Shown here: piece by piece, positions 35,401-43,119 of the stretch | Position numbering within the stretch: the stretch's first letter is position 1 | How the letters are laid out: the number at the start of each line of letters is the position of its first letter | The notes under the pieces: generated by a model | Told to the model about the DNA's origin: nothing | What the model saw: only the letters and a program-made list of their open reading frames with translations | Databases searched by the model: none | Position numbers and translations under genes: made by a program | NCBI GenBank assembly: GCA_964017065.1 | Contig: OZ024783.1 | Span: 8,100,391 to 8,164,390, forward strand | Direction: 5' to 3' | DNA: 64,000 bases | From: Haliclona indistincta | Lineage: Eukaryota; Porifera; Demospongiae; Haplosclerida; Chalinidae

Positions 35401-38400
35401 ACTAGCTGCTCACCATGAGTACTCACTGCTGTTACTAATACTTTATTGTATATCATAGATTATGCTTGTATAACTCCGTGTACACTCTTTTTGCGGTAAT
35501 TGTGGCGGGATTCCACTATAGAGTCGCGGTAGTGGCGGGATTCCACTACGAGAAATAGAGACCCGCAGCTACGCAATCTGGTTGGTCAGTGACGCTTAGC
35601 TGTGGTCTAAATTATTATATTAGCCGGTTCCGAGAAAAACTATGAAAAACAAAACCAATTCAAAGCTCAAGGTACAAGCTTGTGCACCCTAAACACAATA
35701 AGTAACAAGTGAAGTCATTATTGGTTTTGAACACAGCAATTGAGGGTCACCAGCGTATTATCAACAATATGTGAAAACAATTTGAAACCTGTTCAACAGT
35801 GCAGTATAGTGCATACATGTAACTTGTGTCTGTACTATGACCCACACATTGTGACAAAAACCAAAGGACAGCTAACTAGCTTTCATACAGTACTGCTACA
35901 ATGCACGAGGAATAAAGGCTGGTTTACGGCGTCATCCCTACACCTTTCAGTTTATTATTAAAACTTTTTACTTTTTTTTAAACCAAAGATAATTAACCAT
36001 AATGATAGACAAAAAGGGCAAGTGTGCACTTATCTTGTTCAAATTGTATTGCAATACAACGTGACACAAGAGTTATATATCAGTGTTGCATTTAAACAAC
36101 TTAGCACAAGTCACTGCGTCACATTGTAAACCAGCTCTTACACAAGCTTGAACACAACCATGAACACCACCTGGCACCTGCAATGGGCCGCCGCCTAAAA
36201 TTACGTAGTGCTCATCATTTAACATTACAATTAATGCACATGTTAGAGCAGTCAGCTGACCTGTCCATGTGGAGGGCGGGGCATCCAGGAGGTACCGTGG
36301 ACAGGTTAACACATAGTTGAGCAGCATGTGAGAATAGTCGGACACCATCCAGGACTGGAAGTGACGCTGACTCAGCATTAGAGAGAAATGATCCATGATA
36401 CTCGGTACGCTGAGACAACCTCCTCCTATAACCAAAAGTACAATACAAGCACAAAAGAATAGTCAAAACCAAAATTTAATTTGAATGCCATAGTCACTAA
36501 TATTTTTGGATCAATCCTTACAAAACCATTAATTTTTGATTGTACAATGTCATAACCTTAACAAATTTGGGCAGTGGTGAAATCACTAATTTTGTATCAT
36601 AAAAAGCAGGAGCGTATAAGGGGAAGGAGCGTTCAACTGCCGTATTCACTATAGTAATATCGAAGTCCAAGGTCGACCACCATACGCTGTTGCTACTTGG
36701 AACTTGGGCCTTTATTAGCGCGTTGTGGCTCTCTATTTCCTGCCTATACATTCATCCACGCTTCGTCCTGCCTGTTTCCAGCTAAAACAAACGAACGTTC
36801 AGTCAGAGCCATGATTTGTTATCCACAGTTGGACGCTCCTTCCCCTTGGGTGTCTGTATTCACTGGACTGGACTACTGGACTGGATTACTGGACTGGACT
36901 ACTGGACTGGAAAACCACATCCCAAATGAACGCATTTTGACCACGCCCACCCAAAACTTAGGCAAAATTACAAGTTAGTTAGGCAAAATTATAATTCTGG
37001 GCAGCGTTAGGTCCATGCTGTTCAAGTTAGGCGAATACTGGACACTTTTAGGTCCATGCTGTGCAGGTTAGGCGAATACTGGGCGCCGTTAGGTCCATAC
37101 TGTGCAAGTTAGGCGAATACTGGGCGCCGTTAGGTCCATACTGTGCAAGTTAGGCGAATACTGGGCGCCGTTAGGTCCATACTGTGCAAGGTAGGCGAAT
37201 ACTGGGCGCCGTTAGGTCCATACTGTGCAAGTTAGGCGAATACTGGGCGCCGTTAGGGCATACTGTGCAAGTTAGGCAAATACTGGGCGCCGTTAGGTCC
37301 ATACTGTGCAAGTTAGGCGAATACTGGGCACCGTTAGGTCCATACTGTGCAAGTTAGGCGAATACTGGGCGCCGTTAGGTCCATACTGTGCAAGTTAGGC
37401 GAATACTGGGCGCCGTTAGGTCCATACCGTAAGTTAGGCGAATACTGGGCGCTGTTAGGCGAAGGTTTTTAGGGTCTTGGGTTTAGGTAACAATAGTTTC
37501 CGTGATAAATGACAGCCTAAAACAATATGGCAAACTCCAGAGCTAGCCGGCACTGGTCGTGACTACTGTATCTAGTTATCTACCGAGGTATCTTCATGTG
37601 TAAGGTGTGGTATATTCGTATTTTGGGTGTGGTTTTCCAGTCCAGTAGTCCAGTCCAGTAATCCAGTCCAGTAGTCCAGTCCAGTGAATACAGACACCCC
37701 TTCCCCTTGCAAGCTCCTGAAAATACTGTACACATCAACCTATACTACTGTACACATCAACCTATACTACTGTACACATCAACATTCTTTTGAACTATTG
37801 TTATGATTTACAAACTACATGATCTGTCTAGACACAATACACACAAGGATCAAAGCTGAGGCCTGACTACTTATTCTCTTGGTAAATCAGAAACTTTCAA
37901 AATTGTGTGAATATAGATAGACATGACAATGACTCACGGCTATGAGCTGACTTGAGTACAGCACGCATCGTGTCCACGATATCCTACAATGGAAACAAAC
38001 ACACTAACATTTGACATACAATAGAAACTACGAACAAATACAAAAATATAAGAATTTTTTTCTTTAATTCATCTTGATTTAACAAATAATTTTGTCAACG
38101 GCCTACAGTCACTTGGAGTTTTAGTCAGCCATTACGCCAAATGGTTGAACCTGTACTGTAGTATAGTGATATCACCACTTTCATTTTCTAACCAATTTAT
38201 CAAACACAAGACAACATCAGACATGAAGACAAGGTGCCAGCTGTTGTGAATTGAGCATGAAAACAAGAGTCAGTGGTGAATCACATAATAATTTTGACAT
38301 CAGCTAGGTTAAAACTTATGGTCAACTATTGTCTACATGTAATAGTTAACTCCCGGTCTCTGAGGCGATACGGGATATATACCGAGGTGGTTAATTATGC

Positions 38401-41400
38401 TGTCCGAGGGCGGAGCCCGAGGATGGCATAATTAACCACCGAGGTATTATCCCGATCGCCGAAGAGACCGGGAGTTAACTGACTTGTACCCCACCACCAG
38501 TCTTCTTGTGGTGTTTGTAGCTGTTCTGTAGCTTGTAAGCGAAGATCTACGAGCGATGGGAGCCCAGGGCACTCGCCTCCAAGCGCACACTCGCCAGGTC
38601 TATAATGGCGAACGCCCGTGTTCAAGTTGGGCGACAAACGAACTTCTGAGCCTGGCGTCAACTTTTGTGCAGCTAAAACGCACGGTAACTTGGCTTTCAG
38701 GCAGCAATGCTGGCTGACCTTTCCCAAAGGTTAGCACTTGCGCCAAAAATTTATTGATAATTTATTGACGATGGCCCACTAGTATCTGCTATTTTGTGGG
38801 GTATAAAGCTCCACTCACTTTCGCCGGGTGGGCAGGTGTGGACAAGGGACTAGTGCCACTTTGCCACTTCCTGGGAAATATCCATATTAGTACAGGAAAT
38901 ATGTGCAGTATTTGTAAGAATTGTGCTTTTTACGATAAAAGCATGAAACTTTGCACCGAGCTAAAGCATTATATTATGAAGATTTTTAGCTATAGGGGCA
39001 TCACAGATATTTTCCGTAAGAAAAATTAGCACCTCTTTAAAAATCGTCATGAATAATTATCGTAATTGCAATAATAATAAGATAAAGGAGGAAAATACAC
39101 TAGTAAATTAGTTTGAGATGGAAGAAAGGTCTAGTTAGTGCAGCTGCCACCACAGAACCAGAGTGATGTGCACGATAGAGCAGCTTTTTTACATTTGCAG
39201 CAACCTCTGCAGCTTTTCTTGCAGCTGGACTTTATTAGTTCTCTACAAGCTAGTGCAGCTTCTGGTAGTATTGTCCATTGTGCTTCCCATCCTTCATCAG
39301 CCTTCTTCCAGCCTCATTCATTTCGTGACGGAAGTTCAGGAGCCTTGATTGCCATCTGTGCCCAGCAGTAACCAGCTTGGTAACCAGCCCTCTTGATGTG
39401 ATCAGTTAGTGCAGCATGTGTAGGTGGCAAGTTTTCCCTTTAAGATGTTTTCTAGCCTGATTGACACACTCTTAGCTGCTGTGACACACTCTTAGCTGCT
39501 GGAACTATCATACAGCAAGATGACAAATCGCTCAAGTAGTCCAAGTAGTCCAAGCCATTCTTGAATAGAATTTGTTTTTCAACTTAATCATGTCTCTTCT
39601 GACTATCTTTGCAGCCTTGGCAAGATGAATGGCATCATCGTCAGCATCATGCTCACAAGCCTTCCTCAGTGCAGAACCGATATCTTTGTTATAAATGAGG
39701 ACCACATCTCGTCCTTGTTTATGAGCTTCCATTTCCATGTCAGGAAAATATGACAATATTCTGTCTTTCAGCTTGGTGGAGTGAACGCGTCCAGATATAT
39801 TCGTTCCAAGTTGGTTTAGCCTCTTGCCATAGAGGACCGTCAGATGTTTTAATTTGAAGACAGATGCAATAAGGTAATCTTTGCATGTCTCTTCTATGGA
39901 CGACACCAATTCAGCAAATGCTATGCCATGGTTCACATCATCAGCATCAAACTCATGACAATTATTTGTTTCTGAATCACTCTCTATCTCTGTCACCTGA
40001 GCTATAAGTTTGGCAAGCAGCTATCCATCTTGCAGTTTTATAGCACTTTGCTGTTCAGAATTGCGTACACCCATTGATACGTACGTGTTTTTTTGTGGTA
40101 CGCCTGCCTCTCCTGGAAGGTCCTTAACCCTTTAACCCCTATTGTCGCCTTTTGGCGACATACATACTTCAGACACCATAACTTTATGAAAAAGTGCTAA
40201 AATATCCCAAAATTGAGTCAAATTGAAGAATACAAATAACCGCAAAAAATTGACCGGTTTTCGGCGCGCCCCCTGCGCTAAACGTATTGGCTTCGGCATT
40301 TCTATGGCTTCAGTGCAAATTTCACAACATTTTAAGAAAAACAAAATGGCTGCCAAGAAAATTCGGACATTTTATGGCTTCAGGGTGCTCGGAAACACAT
40401 TTTCGTGCATTCTCTATGATCTGGACTACATTTTGCACTCACCAAAACCACTGCTAGTTGTGTGTACTTTTCAGTATCCAGCCCCAAAGCACTAACTTTG
40501 AGCAAAATTTGACGAGGTCGTTGCACTTTATCGGCTTCACTTTCGAAGTGGGAGGGGCATATCGACTGACTTGAGTGTAGGCACTTGCGGCTAGTCACTG
40601 GCGTAAAAGGACGCAAATTTGAGACCAGTAGCACAAAAGACACACGAGATATTCACAAGAGAAGTGGTCAGCATTTACGAGGTTAAAATTTCAGCAAGAT
40701 AATTTAGTAATTAAAGGGTTAAGCAAAGTAGCAACTCATGAATGATACGTCAAGGTGAGACAAAGTGCTATAAAACTGCAAGATGAGCAGCTGCTTGCCA
40801 AACTTATAGCTCAGGTGAGGTGACAGAGAGAGATATTCAGAAACAAAAAAATTGTCATGAGTTTGATGCTGATGATGTGAACCATGGCATAACATTAATT
40901 TTGCTGAATTAGTGTCGTACATGGAAGAGACATGCAAAGATTACCTTGTTGCACCTGTCTTCAAATTAAAACATCTGACGGTTCTCTATGGCAAGAGGCT
41001 ATCTGGACGCGTTCACTCCACCAAGCTGAAAGACAGAATATTGTCATATTTTCCTGACATGGAAATGGAAGCTCATAAACAAGGACGAGATGTGGTCCTC
41101 ATTTATAACAAAGATATCGGTTCGGCACTGAGGAAGGCTTGTGAGCATGATGCTGACGATGATGCCATTCATCTTGCCAAGGCTGCAAAGATAGTCAGAA
41201 GAGACATGATTGAGTTGAAAACAAATTCTATTCAAGAATGGCTTGGACTACTTGGACTACTTGAGCGATTTGTCATCTTGCTGTATGATAGTTCCAGCAG
41301 CTAAGAGTGTGTCACAGCAGCTAAGAGTGTGTCAATCAGGCTAGAAAACATCTTAAAGGGAGAGCAATTGAAAACATGCCACCTACACATGCTGCACTAA

Positions 41401-42670
41401 CTGATCACATCAAGAGGGCTGGTTACCAAGCTGGTTACTGCTGGGCACAGATGGCAATCAAGGCTCCTGAACTTCCGTCACCAAATGAATGAGGGTGGAA
41501 GAAGGCTGATGAAGGATGGGAAGCACAATGGACAATACTACCAGAAGCTGCACTAGCTTGTAGAGAACTAATAAAGTCCAGCTGCAAGAAAAGCTGCAGG
41601 GGTTGCTGCAAATTTAAAAAAGCTGCTCTATCGTGCACATCACTCTGGTTTTGTGGTGGCAGCTGCACTAACTAGACCTTTCTTCCATCTCAAACTAATT
41701 TACTAGTGTATTTTCCTCCTTTATCTTTTATTATTATTGCAATTATGATGATTATTCATGACGATTTTTAAAGAGGTGCTAATTTTTCTTACGAAAAATA
41801 TCTGTGATGCCCCTATAGCTAAAAATCTTCATAATATAATGCTTTAGCTCGGTGCAAGGTTTCATGCTTTTATCGTAAAAAGCACAATTATTGCACATAT
41901 TTGCTCTACTATATTTGCCTGTTTTAACTTTAATATCCTGGAAAATATCCATATTTTCCTGTGTATATGGGATATATACCATGCCATTTTCCTTTGATCT
42001 TTGGGTGTGGTGGGGTACAAAACACAATAACACTTTGGCAATTAATTGTAGGCTACCTTCAACACAACCCCCAGACAATAATCCTCATCCCCTCTCACCT
42101 GCTTCATCTTCTTTCTGCTGGTCTGAGCACCAGCAGATGCAACCGGCTTCTCTCTGTCCAGTTTCAACGCTGCCTCACACTCTCGTATCACATAGTCTAC
42201 CACACCATTGAACAAGCCGTCCCATGTGACTAAACTCGAGCTGCTGCTACCACTTCGGCCTCTCTGTCCAGCACTGCTGCTGTCAATGTAGTTCTTCACT
42301 TCCTCAAACTCAAGAAGACCACGCAAGCTTTCAGCAGCTTTCTAAACACACATGTAACAAACAGACACACACTGAACATGTTTCACATACATAATAATCC
42401 CCAAACAAGTGAATAGTATGAACATATGCTGCTAAAACCTCCTAATGGAATACACTCCATTCTTAACAAGAAGCGGAACTGTTTTTTCGCTTATGGACCA
42501 CAAAAGTAAACAATAAACATACAACTCTAATTAGTGTTGACCACGTGGCGTTCAGCTCGACAACCACACGAGTAGATAGTACTGCGCAGTTCTCTTACCC
42601 GACGGTCTGTGCTTTTGTCTCCCGAGAGACGCTGGTAGGCAGAGAGAAGGTTGTTCAGTTCGTGACTCAT
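28579..42670 (-). CDS. ATM: ATM serine/threonine kinase, N-terminal exons
   Basis: Eight exons with consistent phases: 42599-42670, 42099-42341, 37938-37983, 36261-36425, 30102-30279, 29286-29421, 28924-28953 and 28579-28727, about 339 codons. They match the start of ATM in order: MSHELNNLLSAYQRLSGDKS (TAN motif region), TSRKKMKQ (compare QASRQKKMQE in human), ARVIHSIISHC (compare ARIIHAVTKGC), and VHHPQGAHTDDDGAW with KWKSILNKVHEL (compare IHHPKGAKTQEKGAY and KWRSILYNLYDL). ATM is the PIKK that starts the DNA double-strand-break checkpoint; this part forms the N-terminal helical solenoid. An exon for about 25 residues between KKMKQ and DIVDTMRAVL, and one for about 10 residues before DQLIEFLRIQ, were not found. 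The FAT and kinase parts are not in the window. Confidence 0.9.
28741..28916. repeat. (TGAG)n microsatellite in an ATM intron
   Basis: Mostly pure TGAG repeat at 28741-28850 with decayed edges, filling the 196-bp intron between the 30-bp and 149-bp exons. On the transcribed strand it is (CACT)n, forming the pyrimidine-rich approach to the acceptor. Confidence 0.95.
28924..28953 (-). CDS. ATM: ATM 30-bp microexon
   Basis: Ten codons, DQLIEFLRIQ, between TTTTGTAG and GTGAGTGG, corresponding to human EVIIELFQLQ. Phase 0 on both sides. Confidence 0.75.
29286..29421 (-). CDS. ATM: ATM exon, 136 bp
   Basis: Reads QEQNSTVLEHLLAGLNGYCV, RLCKLGEEICPQLLQAW, then GTGAGAAG. Matches human RQEKSSSGLNHILAALT and RVCELGDEILPTLLYIW. 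Its acceptor tract is a (CT)n microsatellite. Confidence 0.9.
29423..29486. repeat. (GA)n microsatellite abutting an ATM acceptor
   Basis: About 31 GA repeats. On the minus strand this is (CT)n ending in CTCAG, which is the 3' splice site of the 136-bp exon. Confidence 0.95.
30102..30279 (-). CDS. ATM: ATM exon, 178 bp
   Basis: Reads DLLAIYCKLFQSSIS, DRSILARVIHSIISHCVTN, AAQLYMFFQSATKNI, then donor GTAAGAATT. Matches human ELFSVYFRLYLKP...ARIIHAVTKGC...FLDFFSKAIQ. Its acceptor tract is a (CCCT)n microsatellite. Confidence 0.9.
30281..30378. repeat. (GGGA)n microsatellite abutting an ATM acceptor
   Basis: About 24 GGGA units. On the minus strand it reads (CCCT)n...CTCAG directly into the 178-bp exon. 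The open frames through it encode PSLP repeats and are artefacts. Confidence 0.95.
31014..31273. repeat. ~120-bp tandem duplication
   Basis: AAAGTCATGTGCTYCTCTGG through CAGTGTGAAGTACA occurs twice in direct order, at 31014-31133 and 31134-31273, with small indels. It lies in an ATM intron, just before the 53-bp minisatellite. Confidence 0.75.
31357..32098. repeat. 53-bp minisatellite, 14 copies
   Basis: Fourteen units of ACTACACTTCATGCTCAATA plus 33 more bases, nearly identical (CTACATG/CTTCATG and CTC/TTC variants alternate). Because 53 is not a multiple of three and the unit lacks stops, all three plus frames stay open for 260-320 codons. These are not genes. Located in an ATM intron. Confidence 0.95.
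33057..33104. repeat. Short hairpin, 19-bp arms
   Basis: ATGAGTAAGTGTGGGACTG and CAGTCTCACACTTACTCAT pair with one mismatch around a 10-nt loop. Lies in an ATM intron. Confidence 0.8.
33432..33499. repeat. 68-nt hairpin with 32-bp arms
   Basis: The arms 33432-33463 and 33468-33499 pair over 32 bases with one A/G mismatch and a 4-nt loop (TGCT). Size and pairing are compatible with either a snapback MITE or a small-RNA precursor; no evidence decides. Confidence 0.8.
34383..34525. mobile_element. 143-bp snapback MITE
   Basis: AGTTAGACAGCGCATCCGAG...at 34383 pairs with CTCTGTCTAACT ending at 34525. Arms of about 55 bases include ATCTACGCGATTTAGAAGCC, with a smaller hairpin (TCCGAGCGTAGCGAGGG) at the tip. 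It resembles in design the element at 38344-38480. Confidence 0.85.
34527..35612 (+). mobile_element. Crypton-like tyrosine-recombinase element, internally deleted
   Basis: ATG 34621 opens MDFMDDALFSEALDDFELTA, a Ser/Pro/Thr-rich linker, then TEREIQDAIQSTVPQKTRDD, TKYCYKVFYEWS and MTDGEIEHWMTF, the N-terminal core-binding part. At about 35037 the sequence jumps in a new frame to VVHEQQIMERTGHRS, LEGVRSYKRTSEQQRQALSD, which holds the H-R and nucleophile Tyr (SYKR) end, followed by a Ser-rich, KRRRP-containing tail to a stop at 35405. The central catalytic part is deleted and the two halves are out of frame. A 14-nt inverted repeat, ATTTAGACCACAGC (34527) and GCTGTGGTCTAAAT (35599), brackets it. 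It lies inside an ATM intron. Confidence 0.7.
36261..36425 (-). CDS. ATM: ATM exon, 165 bp
   Basis: After TTGGTTATAG the exon reads GGCLSVPSIMDHFSLMLSQR, HFQSWMVSDYSHMLLNYV, ending PSTWT plus one base before GTCAGC. It corresponds to the human DILSVRKYWCEISQQQW region. Confidence 0.75.
36848..37699. mobile_element. 852-bp TIR element with 9-bp target duplication and internal minisatellite
   Basis: 72-bp perfect TIRs (36848-36919 and 37628-37699), starting GGGTGTCTGTATTCACTGG and built of ACTGGACTGG repeats, are flanked by the duplicated CTTCCCCTT (36839-36847 and 37700-37708). The interior holds about 11 copies of a 41-bp unit (GGCGAATACTGGGCGCCGTT...) and a telomere-like TTTTTAGGGTCTTGGGTTTA. 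No coding capacity. The 9-bp duplication suggests Mutator-type mobilisation. It sits in an ATM intron. Confidence 0.9.
36994..37460. repeat. 41-bp minisatellite inside the TIR element
   Basis: About 11 units AGGCGAATACTGGGCGCCGT + TAGGTCCATACTGTGCAAGT + T, with some truncated. It has the same period as, but an unrelated sequence to, the array at 2860. Confidence 0.9.
37938..37983 (-). CDS. ATM: ATM exon, 46 bp
   Basis: Reads DIVDTMRAVLKSAHS plus one base, between TTGTAG and GTGAGTCA; aligns with the human segment NYIMDTVKDSSNGAI. Its leftover base joins GA of the next exon to give Arg, which supports both boundaries. Confidence 0.75.
38344..38480. mobile_element. 137-bp snapback MITE
   Basis: AGTTAACTCCCGGTCTCT (38344) pairs with the mirror-image end at 38480. 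The arms include GGTGGTTAATTATGC, and the tip folds as CCGAGGGCGGAGCCCGAGG. It lies in an ATM intron. The adjacent minus frame 38481-38727 (ECALGGECPGLPSLVDLRLQ) is GC-richer and coding-like but unrecognised. Confidence 0.85.
39532..39996 (-). pseudogene. Transposon protein fragment, left palindrome arm
   Basis: Frame of 154 residues starting MTEIESDSETNNCHEFDADD, containing GRVHSTKLKDRILSYF and ALRKACEHDADDDAIHLAKA. Compared with the right arm it keeps extra NQLGTNI residues, so it is the less eroded copy. It lacks the central part of the full-length protein. Function unknown; likely transposon-encoded by association and copy number. Confidence 0.65.
40128..40718. mobile_element. piggyBac-type MITE in the palindrome loop
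   Basis: The element starts CCCTTTAACCCC and ends AATTAAAGGG, flanked on both sides by TTAA (40124-40127 and 40719-40722). CCC...GGG ends with a TTAA target are diagnostic of piggyBac-family transposition. 591 bp, no transposase. It contains GCCTTTTGGCGACA near the left end. Confidence 0.8.
40912..41672 (+). pseudogene. Transposon protein fragment, right palindrome arm
   Basis: Two pieces of one deleted gene: N-terminal part 40912-41304, and the C-terminal Cys-rich part about 41355-41690 with one in-frame stop (PSPNE then TGA where Trp is expected) at 41489. The Cys-rich end (C..C.K.C.G.C) suggests zinc binding. Confidence 0.65.
42099..42341 (-). CDS. ATM: ATM exon 2
   Basis: 81 codons after the acceptor TGTGTGTTTAG, reading KAAESLRGLLEFEEVKNYID, a Gly/Ser-rich insert, LVTWDGLFNGVVDYVIRE, and ending ASAGAQTSRKKMKQ before GTGAGAGG. 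The 'NW(D)..F..V..YI..E.E' segment of ATM is recognisable as TWDGLFNGVVDYV. Phase 0 at both ends. Confidence 0.9.
42599..42670 (-). CDS. ATM: ATM exon 1 (start codon)
   Basis: ATG at 42670; 24 codons, MSHELNNLLSAYQRLSGDKS then TDRR, followed by the donor GTAAGAGAA. The length equals the human first coding exon segment (MSLVLNDLL...ATERK), which fixes the start. Phase 0. Confidence 0.9.
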
Positions 42671-42703
42671 AGCAGAGAGAAACAGCTCCGCTACTCAGCT
42701 CAA

Positions 42704-42812
42704 GTCAATTGATAGTCAGGCGTGGCCTGACTATTACATGAAACGCGCCCAGGACCTAACAAACTATTACATGAAACGCGAATAGTCAGGCCACGCCTGA
42801 CTAGTCAATTGA
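42704..42812. mobile_element. 91-bp MITE of the two-gene transposon family, 5' of ATM
   Basis: Element 42713-42803 has ends made of 9-nt arms TAGTCAGGC and GCCTGACTA around GTG, identical to the outermost 20 bases of the 6.6-kb element at 50109-56699. It is flanked by a perfect 9-bp duplication GTCAATTGA (42704-42712, 42804-42812). The interior is a direct repeat of ATTACATGAAACGCG. It lies 34 bp upstream of the ATM start codon, so in its 5' UTR or promoter. Confidence 0.9.
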
Positions 42813-42830
42813 CTGACCCACGTGGCACGT

Positions 42831-42858
42831 GCACCGCGCGCGCTCGCGCGCTCGCGCG
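42831..42858. other. Alternating CG tract
   Basis: GCACCGCGCGCGCTCGCGCG and on: a short purine/pyrimidine-alternating GC island in AT-rich DNA about 160 bp upstream of the ATM start. Probably part of the promoter; Z-DNA potential is an inference. Confidence 0.6.
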
Positions 42859-43064
42859 AAATTAACCAAGGCGTGTACATGACCAAAATCAACTTGCATA
42901 GAGAAACAGTTTTCAAGAAAGAAAAGCAGAGAAATAATGTGTAAAATACAAGTGCATGAGAGACAGAGAATTGGTGAAGGTGATAAGTAGACTGCAATTT
43001 ATAATAATAACCCGTGCAAAGAGAAAGAAAGGAATATTGCGTGGTCTCGCACTAGAAACTACTA

Positions 43065-43115
43065 ACCCAAGACCCTAAAAACCTTAACCTAACGTGCCAG
43101 TATGGACCTAACAGT
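43065..43115. repeat. Fragment of the telomere-motif TIR family
   Basis: CTAACCCAAGACCCTAAAAACC followed by CAGTATGGACCTAACAG is the reverse complement of the right inner part of the element at 36848-37699 (TTTTTAGGGTCTTGGGTTTA). A truncated copy without visible TIRs. Confidence 0.6.
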
Positions 43116-43119
43116 AGCG

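Larger units (their letters stand above)
38905..41908. mobile_element. Giant palindrome: two inverted copies of a deleted transposon
   Basis: The left arm (38905-40058) and right arm (40757-41908) are inverted copies over about 1.15 kb. On the plus strand the right arm reads, from about 40912, EETCKDYLVAPVFKLKHLTV, LKDRILSYFPDMEMEAHKQG, KACEHDADDDAIHLAKAAKI, then after an internal deletion MPPTHAALTDHIKRAGYQAG, YCWAQMAIKAPELPS and a Cys-rich tail (CRELIKSSCKKSCRGCCK). These are the first and last parts of an uncharacterised protein family repeated in invertebrate genomes. The left arm encodes the same on the minus strand (39996 down to about 39138). The outer ends carry TTTTACGATAAAAGCATGAA. 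It lies in ATM intron 2. Confidence 0.85.

Noticed and set aside
38395..38727. Missing ATM exon
   Set aside because: The coding-like stretch ECALGGECPGLPSLVDLRLQ does not match the ATM segment expected there and runs into a snapback MITE.
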